64,000 nt of DNA from Enterobacter asburiae (GCA_011754535.1 JAAQVN010000001.1:310001-374000); one strand, 5' to 3'. Shown: positions 32,735-42,941, counted from the first letter of the stretch. Numbers and translations are program-made. The notes: generated from the letters alone by a model not told the origin.

Positions 32735-32844
32735 AGTGTTTTCTCCCTCTCCCTGTGGGAGAGGGACGGGGTGAGGGCACCAGACCGCACCCAATCCATC
32801 ACCCCCAACCCCCTTCACACAACCATCATCACCCTGACGCCTGG

Positions 32845-32888
32845 CTGTCACTTATCTGTAAACAAACAGTTATTTTTTTGTCATTCGA
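32845..32888 (+). promoter_or_regulatory. Tandem Pho boxes of the ugp promoter
   Basis: Four consecutive 11-bp direct repeats start at 32845, 32856, 32867 and 32878, with heptamers CTGTCAC, CTGTAAA, CAGTTAT and TTGTCAT each followed by a 4-base A/T-rich spacer. This is the classic PhoB binding pattern (two 22-bp boxes) and lies 70-113 bp before ugpB, as expected for a phosphate-starvation promoter. The stretch 32791-32844 before it shows nothing else. Confidence 0.9.
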
Positions 32889-32957
32889 GCATGGCATGTT
32901 ACCTCGCGAGCATAAAACGCGTGATATCGCGCATCCGGCACAATAAGAGAGATGACA

Positions 32958-34274
32958 ATGACATCGTTACGACACACAGCTTTGGGTCTGGCACTGGGTC
33001 TGGCTTTTGCGACGAACGCAATGGCTGTCACCACCATTCCATTCTGGCATTCCATGGAAGGGGAGTTGGGTAAAGAGGTTGACTCCCTGGCGCAGCGTTT
33101 CAACGACACCCACCCGGATTACAAAATTGTGCCGGTGTACAAAGGCAACTACGAGCAGAGCCTGAGCGCGGGCATCGCCGCCTTCCGTACCGGCAACGCA
33201 CCGGCCCTGTTACAGGTTTATGAAGTGGGTACCGCCACCATGATGGCCTCCAAAGCCATCAAGCCGGTGTATGAAGTGTTCAAAGAAGCGGGCATCAACT
33301 TCGACGAATCCCAGTTCGTGCCGACCGTAGCGGGTTACTACACGGATTCCAAAACCGGCCATCTGCTGTCCCAGCCATTTAACAGCTCCACGCCGGTGCT
33401 GTACTACAACAAAGACGCCTTCAAAAAAGCCGGTTTAGACCCGGAGCAGCCGCCAAAAACCTGGCAGGATCTGGCCGAGTACACCGCGAAGCTGAAAGCG
33501 GCGGGAATGAAGTGCGGCTACGCCAGCGGCTGGCAGGGCTGGATCCAGATTGAAAACTTCAGCGCCTGGCACGGCCTGCCGGTTGCCACCAAAAACAACG
33601 GCTTCGACGGCACCGACGCGGTACTGGAGTTCAACAAGCCGGAGCAGGTGAAGCACATCGCGCTGCTTGCCGATCTGAACAAGAAGGGCGACTTCAGCTA
33701 CTTCGGGCGTAAAGACGAATCCACCGAGAAGTTCTACAACGGCGACTGCGCCATTACCACCGCCTCGTCCGGCTCGCTGGCGGATATCCGTCACTACGCC
33801 AAATTCAACTACGGCGTGGGCATGATGCCATACGACGCAGACGTGAAGGGCGCGCCGCAGAACGCCATCATCGGCGGGGCGAGTCTGTGGGTGATGCAGG
33901 GTAAAGATAAGGGCACCTATAAAGGCGTCGCCGAATTCCTGGACTTCCTGGCCAAGCCTGAAAACGCCGCCGAGTGGCACCAGAAGACCGGCTACCTGCC
34001 CATCACCAAAGCCGCGTATGACCTGACCCGCGAGCAGGGCTTCTATAGCAAGAACCCGGGCGCGGATATCGCGACGCGTCAGATGCTGAACAAGCCGCCG
34101 TTGCCGTTCACCAAAGGGCTGCGTCTGGGCAACATGCCGCAGATCCGCACCATCGTGGATGAAGAGCTGGAAAGCGTGTGGACCGGTAAGAAAACGCCAC
34201 AGCAGGCGCTGGACTCTGCGGTAGAGCGCGGGAATCAGCTGCTGCGTCGCTTTGAGCAGTCGACTAAATCGTAA
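32958..34274 (+). CDS. ugpB: UgpB, periplasmic sn-glycerol-3-phosphate-binding protein
   Basis: 438 residues from ATG 32958, equal to E. coli; the ATG at 32952 is only 1 base from the AAGAGAG Shine-Dalgarno and so is less likely. Signal peptide of about 23 residues ending AMA, mature [15 protein letters not shown]. It binds glycerol-3-phosphate and glycerophosphodiesters for the UgpAEC importer. First gene of ugpBAECQ under PhoB control. Confidence 0.95.
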   Translation: MTSLRHTALGLALGLAFATNAMAVTTIPFWHSMEGELGKEVDSLAQRFNDTHPDYKIVPVYKGNYEQSLSAGIAAFRTGNAPALLQVYEVGTATMMASKAIKPVYEVFKEAGINFDESQFVPTVAGYYTDSKTGHLLSQPFNSSTPVLYYNKDAFKKAGLDPEQPPKTWQDLAEYTAKLKAAGMKCGYASGWQGWIQIENFSAWHGLPVATKNNGFDGTDAVLEFNKPEQVKHIALLADLNKKGDFSYFGRKDESTEKFYNGDCAITTASSGSLADIRHYAKFNYGVGMMPYDADVKGAPQNAIIGGASLWVMQGKDKGTYKGVAEFLDFLAKPENAAEWHQKTGYLPITKAAYDLTREQGFYSKNPGADIATRQMLNKPPLPFTKGLRLGNMPQIRTIVDEELESVWTGKKTPQQALDSAVERGNQLLRRFEQSTKS

Positions 34275-34283
34275 TCGCTGAAA

Positions 34284-34359
34284 CGCCCGGTGGCGCTTCG
34301 CTTACCGGGCCTACGATGTGCCCCATGTAGGCCGGGTAAGGCGTAGCCGCCACCCGGCA
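34284..34359. repeat. REP-like inverted pair between ugpB and ugpA
   Basis: Two units in inverted orientation: GCCCGGTGGCGCTTCG...CCGGGCCTACG and GTAGGCCGGGTAAGGCG...CCACCCGGC. Position suggests higher stability of ugpB mRNA relative to the permease genes. Confidence 0.85.
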
Positions 34360-34380
34360 TTGCTCAGGAACCAAATCTCA

Positions 34381-35268
34381 ATGTCATCATCCCGTCCGGT
34401 GTTCCGTTCCCGCTGGCTGCCGTACCTGCTGGTCGCGCCGCAGCTGGCCATCACCGTTATTTTCTTTATCTGGCCTGCGGGCGAAGCGCTGTGGTACTCG
34501 GTACAAAGCGTCGATCCGTTCGGGCTTTCCAGCCAGTTTGTTGGCCTGGACAACTTCACCGCGCTGTTCCATGACAGCTACTACCTGGACTCCTTCTGGA
34601 CGACGATGAAGTTCAGCGCGCTGGTCACCGTCAGCGGCCTGGTTGCCTCGCTGTTTTTCGCCGCGCTGGTGGATTACGTGGTGCGCGGCAGCCGCCTGTA
34701 TCAGACCCTGATGCTGCTGCCTTATGCCGTAGCGCCCGCCGTCGCCGCCGTGCTGTGGATCTTCCTGTTTAACCCGGGACGCGGGTTGATTACCCATTTT
34801 CTGGCCGAACTGGGCTACGACTGGAACCACGCCCAGAACAGCGGCCAGGCGATGTTCCTGGTGGTGTTCGCCTCGGTGTGGAAGCAGATCAGCTACAACT
34901 TCCTGTTCTTCTTTGCCGCGCTGCAGTCCATCCCGCGCTCGCTGGTGGAAGCGGCGGCAATTGACGGCGCAGGGCCCATTCGCCGCTTCTTCAGGCTGTC
35001 GCTGCCGCTGATCGCACCGGTGAGTTTCTTCCTGCTGGTGGTTAACCTCGTGTACGCCTTCTTCGACACCTTCCCGGTGATCGACGCGGCCACCGCAGGC
35101 GGCCCGGTGCAGGCGACAACGACGCTTATCTATAAGATCTACCGCGAAGGCTTCGCCGGTCTGGATCTCTCTGCCTCCGCCGCGCAGTCCGTCGTGCTGA
35201 TGTTCCTCGTCATCATCCTCACGGTGGTGCAGTTCCGCTACGTTGAAAGTAAGGTGCGCTACCAATGA
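34381..35268 (+). CDS. ugpA: UgpA, glycerol-3-phosphate ABC permease
   Basis: 295 residues, the E. coli length; start ATG 34381 ([12 protein letters not shown]). The open frame continues 21 codons upstream through the REP repeat, which is not coding. Six membrane helices; EAA loop [14 protein letters not shown] near residue 200. Forms the pore with UgpE. Overlaps ugpE by 4 bases. Confidence 0.95.
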   Translation: MSSSRPVFRSRWLPYLLVAPQLAITVIFFIWPAGEALWYSVQSVDPFGLSSQFVGLDNFTALFHDSYYLDSFWTTMKFSALVTVSGLVASLFFAALVDYVVRGSRLYQTLMLLPYAVAPAVAAVLWIFLFNPGRGLITHFLAELGYDWNHAQNSGQAMFLVVFASVWKQISYNFLFFFAALQSIPRSLVEAAAIDGAGPIRRFFRLSLPLIAPVSFFLLVVNLVYAFFDTFPVIDAATAGGPVQATTTLIYKIYREGFAGLDLSASAAQSVVLMFLVIILTVVQFRYVESKVRYQ

Positions 35269-36110
35269 TTGAGAACCGTCGCGGGCTGACGATTTTCAGC
35301 CATACCATGCTGATTTTAGGGATTATCGTCATCCTCTTCCCGCTGTACGTGGCCTTTGTCGCCGCCACGCTGGACACCAAAGCGGTGTTCGACACGCCGA
35401 TGACGCTGATCCCAGGTACACATCTTTTCGAGAACATGAAGACCATCTGGACCCAGGGCGTGGGCGCCAACAGCGCGCCGTTCTGGCTGATGATGCTCAA
35501 TAGCTTCATCATGGCGTTTGGCATTACGGTCGGCAAAATTACGGTGTCGATGCTTTCGGCCTTCGCCATCGTCTGGTTTCGCTTTCCGCTGCGTAACCTC
35601 TTCTTCTGGATGATTTTCATCACCCTGATGCTGCCGGTGGAGGTGCGTATCTTCCCCACCGTGGAAGTGATCGCCAACCTGAAGATGCTCGACAGCTACG
35701 CGGGCTTAACCCTGCCGCTGATGGCCTCGGCGACCGCCACCTTCCTGTTCCGTCAGTTCTTTATGACCCTGCCGGACGAGCTGATTGAAGCAGCGCGGAT
35801 CGACGGCGCGTCGCCGATGCGTTTCTTCCGCGACATCGTGCTGCCGCTGTCGAAAACCAACCTCGCGGCGCTGTTTGTGATCACCTTTATCTACGGCTGG
35901 AACCAGTACCTGTGGCCGCTGCTGATTATTCAGGACGTCAACCTTGGCACCGCCGTGGCGGGCATTAAGGGCATGATCGCCACCGGCGAAGGCACCACCC
36001 TTTGGAACCAGGTGATGGCGGCGATGCTGCTCACCCTTATCCCACCCGTAGTCATTGTTTTAGCCATGCAGCGTGCGTTTGTCCGTGGCCTGGTCGATAG
36101 CGAGAAATAA
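35265..36110 (+). CDS. ugpE: UgpE, glycerol-3-phosphate ABC permease
   Basis: 281 residues, as in E. coli. Six membrane helices; EAA loop [14 protein letters not shown] near residue 175. Starts within the ATGA overlap with ugpA. Second pore subunit of UgpBAEC2. Confidence 0.96.
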   Translation: MIENRRGLTIFSHTMLILGIIVILFPLYVAFVAATLDTKAVFDTPMTLIPGTHLFENMKTIWTQGVGANSAPFWLMMLNSFIMAFGITVGKITVSMLSAFAIVWFRFPLRNLFFWMIFITLMLPVEVRIFPTVEVIANLKMLDSYAGLTLPLMASATATFLFRQFFMTLPDELIEAARIDGASPMRFFRDIVLPLSKTNLAALFVITFIYGWNQYLWPLLIIQDVNLGTAVAGIKGMIATGEGTTLWNQVMAAMLLTLIPPVVIVLAMQRAFVRGLVDSEK

Positions 36111-36111
36111 G

Positions 36112-37178
<1,067 letters not shown>

Positions 37179-37182
<4 letters not shown>

Positions 37183-37925
37183 GCAACTGGCCTTATCCCC
37201 ACGTCGTCGCCCACCGGGGCGGCGGTAAGCTGGCGCCGGAGAACACCCTGGCGGCGATTGATGTTGGCGCGCGTTACGGCCACACCATGATCGAGTTCGA
37301 CGCCAAGCTGTCGAAAGACGGCGAAATTTTCTTGCTGCATGACGATAACCTCGAACGCACCAGCAACGGCTGGGGCGTGGCGGGCGAGCTGCCGTGGCGC
37401 GATCTGCTGAAGGTGGACGCCGGAAGCTGGTACAGCGGCGAATTCAAAGGCGAACCGCTGCCGCTGCTGGCGGAAGTGGCGGACCGCTGTCGCCAGCACG
37501 GTATGATGGCCAATATCGAAATCAAACCGACCACCGGCACCGGGCCGCTGACGGGCAAAGTGATTGCCCTTGCCGCGCGCGAGCTGTGGGAAGGAATGAC
37601 CGCACCGCTGCTCTCCTCGTTTGAAATTGACGCGCTGGAAGCGGCACAGGCAGCCGTGCCGGAGCTGCCGCGCGGGCTGCTGCTTGACGAGTGGCGCGAG
37701 GACTGGCGCGAGCTGACGACGCGCTTAGCGTGTGTCTCTATTCATCTTAATCATAAGCTGCTGGATGAGGCGCGGGTGAAGATGCTGAAAGACGCGGGTC
37801 TGCATATTCTGGTCTACACCGTTAACAAACCCCAGCGTGCAGCCGAGCTGCTGCGCTGGGGCGTGGACAGCATCTGTACCGATGCAATCGACCTGATCGG
37901 CCCGGACTTTAGTTCTGCGGATTAA
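37179..37925 (+). CDS. ugpQ: UgpQ, cytoplasmic glycerophosphodiester phosphodiesterase
   Basis: 248 residues (E. coli 247). GDPD TIM-barrel signature: His12-Arg13 in [13 protein letters not shown], Glu39 and Asp41 in EFDAKL, His54 in [10 protein letters not shown]. No signal peptide. It hydrolyses imported glycerophosphodiesters to glycerol-3-phosphate and an alcohol. Last gene of the ugp operon; its end overlaps the 3' end of the convergent yhhA by 17 bp. Confidence 0.96.
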
Positions 37926-38286
37926 GCATACTGCCGTTCGACTGCGGCGGCAGCATATGCTGCTGTCCGCTGCCTGACGACGTCATCCCCCCTAACATCC
38001 CGCCGTTTTTATTCGGCAGCGGCTGCTCGCGCACTTGTCCCTGCTGCACGCGCTGGGTGTTGGCGTTCATCTGGTTTTGCAGGCTCTGCTGCTGCATCTG
38101 GGTCTGCGTTCTCAGCTGCTGATTCAGCATCCCTTTCTGCTGCTGTTGCTGGCTCATCATCTCGGTCTGCATACGCTGCTGGCTCGGGATAACATACCCC
38201 TGCTGGTTCGGGTTATTCATGGTGTTGAGCGGCTGTGCGAACGCGGCAAACGGGATCAGCGCCGTAAGAATCATCAAGCGTTTCAT
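37909..38286 (-). CDS. yhhA: YhhA, DUF2756 Gln/Met-rich secreted protein
   Basis: 125 residues (E. coli 146) from ATG 38286, 8 bases after AGGAGG; the ATG at 38292 is too close to it. Signal peptide of 18 residues ending AFA. The mature protein is dominated by Gln, Met and Asn (for example [12 protein letters not shown]), is predicted to be disordered and is shorter than in E. coli. Function unknown; family DUF2756. Divergent from ggt, convergent with and overlapping ugpQ. Confidence 0.85.
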   Translation of the reverse strand: MKRLMILTALIPFAAFAQPLNTMNNPNQQGYVIPSQQRMQTEMMSQQQQQKGMLNQQLRTQTQMQQQSLQNQMNANTQRVQQGQVREQPLPNKNGGMLGGMTSSGSGQQHMLPPQSNGSMLNPQN

Positions 38287-38409
38287 TGTCATTTCCTCCT
38301 CTTGAGGCCTCTCTTAAGTTTACCCTGATTTCACCATGACGATGATTTTTTAGGAGTTGTGAACCAGGCTTAAGCGGGGAATATGGATCCCTTCACCTGG
38401 AGAACAATA

Positions 38410-40155
38410 ATGATGAAACCAACCTTCTTGCGCTGGGTCGCCATCGCCGCGCTGATGGCAGGCGGTACATTTAGCGTGGCGGCCAACCCGCCGGCGGCGC
38501 CTCCGGTCTCTTACGGCGTGGAGGAAGATGTTTTCCATCCCGTGCGGGCAACCCATGGCATGGTGGCATCGGTGGATGCGCTGGCAACCCGCGTGGGTGT
38601 CGATATTCTCAAACAGGGCGGTAACGCGGTGGATGCAGCGGTCGCCGTCGGCTATGCGCTGGCGGTGACGCACCCGCAGGCGGGGAACCTGGGCGGCGGC
38701 GGCTTTATGATGCTGCGCACCAAAGACGGGAAAACCACCGCCATCGACTTCCGCGAAATGGCGCCTTCTCAGGCGTCCCGCGATATGTTCCTCGACGACC
38801 AGGGTAACCCGGACAGCAAGAAATCTCTGACCTCGCACCTTGCCTCCGGCACGCCGGGCACCGTCGCGGGCTTTTCGCTGGCGCTGGAAAAATACGGTAC
38901 GATGCCGCTGAACAAGGTGGTGCAGCCTGCCATCAAGCTGGCGCGGGAGGGCTTTGTGGTGAATGACGCCCTGGCGGACGATCTCAAGACCTACGGCAGC
39001 GAAGTTATTCCCAATCATGAAAACAGCAAGGCCATCTTCTGGAAAGACGGCGAGCCGTTGAAGAAGGGCGATAAGCTGATGCAGAAGAACCTCGCCAAAA
39101 GCCTGGAGCTGATTGCGGAGCACGGTCCGGACGCGTTCTATAAAGGGGCGATTGCCGATCAGATTGCACAAGAGATGCAGAAGAACGGCGGGCTCATCAC
39201 CAAAGCGGATCTGGCGGAATACAGGGCGGTGGAGCGCGAGCCGATTAGCGGCACCTATCGCGGCTACGAGGTCTTCTCCATGCCGCCGCCGTCTTCCGGC
39301 GGGATCCACATCGTGCAGATCCTCAATATTCTTGAAAACTTCGATATGCACAAGTTCGGCTTCGGCAGCGCGGATGCCATGCAGGTGATGGCGGAAGCGG
39401 AAAAACGCGCCTACGCTGACCGCTCGGAATATCTCGGCGATCCGGACTTCGTGAAGGTGCCGTGGCAGGCACTGACCAACAAGGCGTATGCCAAATCCAT
39501 TGCGGAACAGATCGACATCAACAAGGCCAAACCGTCGAGCGAGATCCGCCCCGGCAAGCTGGCGCCGTACGAAAGCAACCAGACGACGCACTTCTCGGTG
39601 GTGGATAAAGACGGTAATGCGGTGGCGGTGACGTACACGCTCAACACCACCTTCGGCACCGGGATTGTGGCGGGCAACAGCGGCATTCTGCTGAACAACG
39701 AGATGGATGACTTCTCCGCCAAGCCGGGCGTGCCGAACGTCTACGGGCTGGTCGGCGGCGATGCGAATGCGGTCGGGCCGAAGAAGCGTCCGCTGTCGTC
39801 CATGTCGCCCACAATCGTTGTGAAAGACGGGAAAACCTGGCTGGTAACCGGCAGTCCTGGCGGCAGCCGGATTATCACTACCGTGCTGCAGATGGTGGTG
39901 AACAGCATCGACTTTGGGATGAACGTTGCCGAAGCGACCAACGCCCCGCGTTTCCATCATCAGTGGCTGCCGGACGAGCTGCGCGTCGAGAAGGGCTTTA
40001 GCCCGGACACCATCAAGCTGCTGGAGCAGCGCGGACAGAAGGTGGCGGTGAAAGAGGCGATGGGCAGCACTCAGAGCATTATGGTCGGGCCGGATGGGGC
40101 GCTGTTCGGGGCGTCGGATCCGCGGTCGGTGGATGATTTGACGGCGGGGTATTGA
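38410..40155 (+). CDS. ggt: Ggt, periplasmic gamma-glutamyltranspeptidase
   Basis: 581 residues (E. coli 580). Start at 38410 (MMKPTFLRW), SD TGGAG; signal peptide of about 25 residues. It is an Ntn-hydrolase precursor that cleaves itself before Thr392 (SNQ/TTHFSVV), giving large and small subunits; that Thr becomes the nucleophile. The Gly-Gly oxyanion region GSPGGSR (near 484) and the lid region after residue 435 are conserved. It hydrolyses or transfers the gamma-glutamyl group of glutathione and related peptides in the periplasm. Confidence 0.96.
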   Translation: MMKPTFLRWVAIAALMAGGTFSVAANPPAAPPVSYGVEEDVFHPVRATHGMVASVDALATRVGVDILKQGGNAVDAAVAVGYALAVTHPQAGNLGGGGFMMLRTKDGKTTAIDFREMAPSQASRDMFLDDQGNPDSKKSLTSHLASGTPGTVAGFSLALEKYGTMPLNKVVQPAIKLAREGFVVNDALADDLKTYGSEVIPNHENSKAIFWKDGEPLKKGDKLMQKNLAKSLELIAEHGPDAFYKGAIADQIAQEMQKNGGLITKADLAEYRAVEREPISGTYRGYEVFSMPPPSSGGIHIVQILNILENFDMHKFGFGSADAMQVMAEAEKRAYADRSEYLGDPDFVKVPWQALTNKAYAKSIAEQIDINKAKPSSEIRPGKLAPYESNQTTHFSVVDKDGNAVAVTYTLNTTFGTGIVAGNSGILLNNEMDDFSAKPGVPNVYGLVGGDANAVGPKKRPLSSMSPTIVVKDGKTWLVTGSPGGSRIITTVLQMVVNSIDFGMNVAEATNAPRFHHQWLPDELRVEKGFSPDTIKLLEQRGQKVAVKEAMGSTQSIMVGPDGALFGASDPRSVDDLTAGY

Positions 40156-40160
40156 TATGT

Positions 40161-40194
40161 TGCCGGGTGGAGGCTTCGCCTTACCCGGCCTACG
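40161..40194. repeat. REP-like palindrome after ggt
   Basis: Single unit GCCGGGTGGAGGCTTCGCC...ACCCGGCCTACG, right after the ggt stop. Confidence 0.8.
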
Positions 40195-40202
40195 TGTTTC
40201 AT

Positions 40203-40241
40203 TCCCTCTCCCTGTGGGAGAGGGTTAGGGTGAGGGCAACA
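40203..40241. repeat. CCCTCTCCC-type repeat between ggt and yhhY
   Basis: One unit CCCTCTCCCTGTGGGAGAGG with the GGGTGAGGGCAAC tail, just before the yhhY stop codon. Together with the REP unit it fills the gap between two convergent genes. Confidence 0.8.
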
Positions 40242-40243
40242 AA

Positions 40244-40732
40244 CTACTTCATCCGCGCCATATAATACGCATCCACATATTCACCGTTGCGCAGGGCATA
40301 GCGTTTGCCGGTGCCTTCAATTTCGAACCCGTGTTTTTTGTACACCGCAATCGCTGGTTCGTTATCGACAAACACCGTTAGCTCAATGCGGTCAACGCGC
40401 AGCCAGTTATCGCACATATCAATCATGGTGCGCATCAGCGCGCTGGCAACGCCCCGGTTTTGCCACTGTGCGCCCACACAAATCCCAAAATCAGCCACAT
40501 GGCTGCGGCGCGGGCGTTGCGCGACGACGATGCACAGATGGCCGGCGACGTGACCGTCTATGCAGGCGACGAGCTGCTTAATGCCAGGCTGGTCGGATAG
40601 CCGCTCCTGCCACATTTGCTCAGAGGGATGAGGAACCTGTAGCGTGTTGTGGTACACCTCCGGCTGGGCGTGGATCTGACGAATGGCGTCATAATCTTTC
40701 GGTTCCGCGTGGCGTATCACTATCTCACTCAT
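40244..40732 (-). CDS. yhhY: YhhY, GNAT-family L-amino-acid N-acetyltransferase
   Basis: 162 residues, as in E. coli. GNAT fold with the acetyl-CoA loop QWQNRGVASALM (about 90-101) and a C-terminal KKHGFEIEGTGKRYAL motif common to RimI/YhhY-like enzymes. The E. coli protein (also called AaaT) acetylates several amino acids. Located opposite RyhB/yhhX as in E. coli. Confidence 0.9.
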   Translation of the reverse strand: MSEIVIRHAEPKDYDAIRQIHAQPEVYHNTLQVPHPSEQMWQERLSDQPGIKQLVACIDGHVAGHLCIVVAQRPRRSHVADFGICVGAQWQNRGVASALMRTMIDMCDNWLRVDRIELTVFVDNEPAIAVYKKHGFEIEGTGKRYALRNGEYVDAYYMARMK

Positions 40733-40853
40733 TCCTTGTTCCTCAGTCGGTTAAAAGTCCCCTCCAACATCAATGACTTTAAAATTTGAGTCAACCGCTA
40801 TTTTTTGCAAAAAGTATTGGACAAGTGCGAATGAGAATGATTATTATTGCTTT

Positions 40854-40947
40854 GCATTCAGGAAGACCCCTACGGGAACCTGAAAGCACGACATTGCTCA
40901 CATTGCTTCCAGTATTACTTTAGCCAGCTTCTCGCTGGCTTTTTTTT
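40854..40947 (+). ncRNA. ryhB: RyhB, iron-stress small RNA
   Basis: The core GACATTGCTCACATTGCTTC (from 40889) is identical to E. coli RyhB; the 5' part starts GCATTCAGGAAGACCC where E. coli has GCGATCAGGAAGACCC. It ends in a terminator stem AGCCAGC/GCTGGCT with T-run (40922-40947). It is a Hfq-dependent RNA that blocks translation of iron-using proteins when iron is scarce. The locus between yhhY and yhhX is the E. coli locus. Confidence 0.96.
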
Positions 40948-40953
40948 GCCCTT

Positions 40954-40998
40954 TTTCTCCCTCTCCCCGTGGGAGAGGGCTGGGGTGAGGGCAAAACA
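40954..40998. repeat. CCCTCTCCC-type repeat downstream of ryhB
   Basis: One unit CTCCCTCTCCCCGTGGGAG with the GGGGTGAGGGCAAAAC tail, 7 bp after the RyhB terminator and 43 bp before yhhX. Confidence 0.8.
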
Positions 40999-41041
40999 TG
41001 CGCTATGGTAAAACCCAGTAACCTTCCAAAAGGACTGAGCT

Positions 41042-42079
41042 ATGACACTACATTGCGCATTTATTGGATTTGGTAAAAGTACGACCCGCTACCACCTTCC
41101 GTATGTCCTCCACCGTAAAGATACCTGGCATGTGGCCCATATCTACCGTCGCAGCGCGAAGCCGGAAGAGCAATCTCCGCAGTATTCCCATATTCATTTC
41201 ACCAGCGATCTGAACGAGGTATTGAATGACCCGCAGGTAAAGCTGGTGGTCGTCTGCACCTACGCCGACAGTCATTTTGAGTATGCGAAACGCGCGCTGG
41301 AAGCGGGCAAAAACGTGCTGGTGGAAAAGCCGTTCACCCCGACCATTGCCGAAGCGAAGGAACTGTTCGCGCTGGCGAAAAGCAAAGGGCTGACCGTGAC
41401 GCCGTATCAGAACCGCCGCTTTGACAGCTGCTTCCTGACGGCGAAAAAAGCGATCGAAAGCGGCAGGCTGGGCGACATTGTGGAAATTGAAAGCCACTTC
41501 GATTACTACCGTCCGGTGGCGGAAACCCAGCCCGGCCTGCCGCAGGACGGCTCGTTCTATGGTCTGGGCGTGCACACCATGGACCAGATCATCTCCCTGT
41601 TTGGCCGCCCGGATCACGTCGCTTACGACATCCGCAGCCTGCGTAATAAAGCCAACCCGGACGACACCTTTGAAGCGCAGCTGTTCTACGGCGACCTGAA
41701 AGCCATCGTCAAAACCAGCCATCTGGTGAAAATCGACTACCCGAAATTTATCGTTCACGGTACCAAAGGTTCGTTTATCAAATACGGTATCGACCAGCAG
41801 GAGACCAGCCTGAAGGCCAATATCATGCCCGGTGAGCCTGGCTTTGCGGCGGACGATTCCGTGGGCGTGCTGGAGTATGTGAACGACGAGGGCGTGACGG
41901 TCAAAGAAACGCTGAAACCGGAAACCGGCGACTATGGCCGCGTCTACGATGCGCTGTTTGAGACCCTCAAAAACGGCACGGCGAATTACGTCAAGGAATC
42001 TGACGTTCTGACCAACCTGGAAATCCTTGAGCGGGCCTTCGAGCAGGCTTCTCCTGCCACGATAACCCTCGCAAAATAA
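41042..42079 (+). CDS. yhhX: YhhX, Gfo/Idh/MocA-family oxidoreductase
   Basis: 345 residues, as in E. coli. N-terminal Rossmann fold (FIGFGKSTTRYHLPY, about 7-21) for NAD(P), the family motif EKPFTPTIAEAKEL (near 97-110) and the C-terminal GFO/IDH/MocA alpha-beta domain with SFYGLGVHTMDQIISLFGRP. Physiological substrate unknown. It follows RyhB directly on the same strand. Confidence 0.92.
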   Translation: MTLHCAFIGFGKSTTRYHLPYVLHRKDTWHVAHIYRRSAKPEEQSPQYSHIHFTSDLNEVLNDPQVKLVVVCTYADSHFEYAKRALEAGKNVLVEKPFTPTIAEAKELFALAKSKGLTVTPYQNRRFDSCFLTAKKAIESGRLGDIVEIESHFDYYRPVAETQPGLPQDGSFYGLGVHTMDQIISLFGRPDHVAYDIRSLRNKANPDDTFEAQLFYGDLKAIVKTSHLVKIDYPKFIVHGTKGSFIKYGIDQQETSLKANIMPGEPGFAADDSVGVLEYVNDEGVTVKETLKPETGDYGRVYDALFETLKNGTANYVKESDVLTNLEILERAFEQASPATITLAK

Positions 42080-42089
42080 GCAAAAACGG

Positions 42090-42126
42090 CTCCTCTGCAC
42101 TTGTTCATAATTTTTGAACAGAGGAG
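42090..42126. other. Inverted repeat between yhhX and yhhW
   Basis: Arms CTCCTCTG (42090-42097) and CAGAGGAG (42119-42126), with a second nested pair TGTTCA (42102-42107) and TGAACA (42115-42120). It could be the yhhX terminator (weak TTTT tail) or a dyad operator for yhhW. Confidence 0.5.
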
Positions 42127-42202
42127 TCAATTTTCACCCTCTATGATCCCCGGCCGTTTGCGTCCACACTTACTCCATCGAAACGAACTGAGGGTGAAAA
42201 CA

Positions 42203-42898
42203 ATGATCTACTTACGCAAAGCAAACGAACGTGGTCACGCAAATCATGGCTGGCTGGACTCATGGCATTCATTCTCGTTTGCCGACTACTACGACCCGAA
42301 CTTCATGGGCTTCTCCGCACTGCGCGTGATTAACGACGACGTGATTGATGCAGGCCAGGGCTTCGGTACCCACCCGCACAAAGACATGGAAATTCTGACC
42401 TATGTGCTGGAAGGGGCCGTTGAGCACCAGGACAGCATGGGCAACAAAGAGCAGGTTCCGGCGGGCGAGTTCCAGATTATGAGCGCGGGTACCGGGGTGC
42501 GCCACTCCGAGTACAACCCGAACAAAACGGAAAAACTGCACCTGTATCAAATCTGGATCATTCCAGAAGAGACCGGCATCACGCCGCGCTACGAGCAGCG
42601 CCGCTTTGACGCGAAACAGGGCAAACAGCTGGTGCTGTCCCCGGACGCGCGTGAAGGTTCCCTGAAGGTGCATCAGGATATGGAGCTTTACCGCTGGGCG
42701 CTGGCAAAAGACGAACAGTCTGTGCACCAGATTGCCGCCAACCGCCGCGTCTGGATCCAGGTGGTGAAAGGTGAAGTGTCCATTAACGGCACCAAAGCCA
42801 CCACCGCCGATGGTCTGGCCGTCTGGGATGAGCAGGCGCTCTCCGTACATGCCGACAGCGAAAGTGAAATCCTGCTGTTTGACCTGCCTCCGGTCTAA
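42203..42898 (+). CDS. yhhW: YhhW, pirin-like quercetin 2,3-dioxygenase
   Basis: 231 residues, as in E. coli; start at 42203 (MIYLRKANERGH) after AGGGTGAAAA. Bicupin pirin family: metal ligands His57 and His59 in GTHPHKD, with His101 and Glu103 in RHSEYNP. The E. coli and human pirins have quercetin dioxygenase activity in vitro; the natural substrate is not known. Upstream of gntR as in E. coli. Confidence 0.94.
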   Translation: MIYLRKANERGHANHGWLDSWHSFSFADYYDPNFMGFSALRVINDDVIDAGQGFGTHPHKDMEILTYVLEGAVEHQDSMGNKEQVPAGEFQIMSAGTGVRHSEYNPNKTEKLHLYQIWIIPEETGITPRYEQRRFDAKQGKQLVLSPDAREGSLKVHQDMELYRWALAKDEQSVHQIAANRRVWIQVVKGEVSINGTKATTADGLAVWDEQALSVHADSESEILLFDLPPV

Positions 42899-42905
42899 AT
42901 AATTT

Positions 42906-42941
42906 CTCAACCTTCCCTTTAAACGGGGAAGGTTGAGCTTT
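42906..42941 (+). terminator. Terminator after yhhW
   Basis: 12-bp perfect stem CTCAACCTTCCC/GGGAAGGTTGAG with an 8-base loop; short CTTT tail. Confidence 0.75.

Larger units (their letters stand above)
32606..32790 (+). repeat. 94-bp tandem duplication: terminator plus CCCTCTCCC element
   Basis: Unit 1 (32606-32699) and unit 2 (32700-32790, shorter only at its end) are nearly identical. Each holds the GGCAAC GCAA GTTGCC terminator, TAGTGTTT, then the CTCCCTCTCCCTGTGGGA element and GGTGAGGGCACCAGACCGCAC. They differ at only a few bases (for example GATAGGGG/GAGAGGGA). A related third copy lies after livJ (26851-26940). Confidence 0.92.
40733..41041. promoter_or_regulatory. yhhY-yhhX region with Fur box and ryhB promoter
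   Basis: 309 bp without a protein gene. A Fur-box-like 19-mer (AATGAGAATGATTATTATT, 40830-40848) overlaps the -10 TATTAT (40842-40847) of the RyhB promoter; a -35 candidate TTGGACA is near 40817-40823. This arrangement represses RyhB when iron is plentiful. The rest holds RyhB itself and one CCCTCTCCC repeat before yhhX. Confidence 0.85.

Noticed and set aside
32606..32790. CRISPR-like array
   Set aside because: Only two units with no unique spacers between them; they are terminators plus a dispersed repeat and no cas genes are present.
38350..39960. 536-codon open frame on the minus strand across ggt
   Set aside because: It is a shadow of ggt: high GC at third positions removes stops in the antisense frame. 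The product is His/Arg-rich without family resemblance, and ggt itself is complete and conserved.
41048..42130. 360-codon minus-strand frame across yhhX
   Set aside because: Antisense shadow of yhhX with low-complexity composition.
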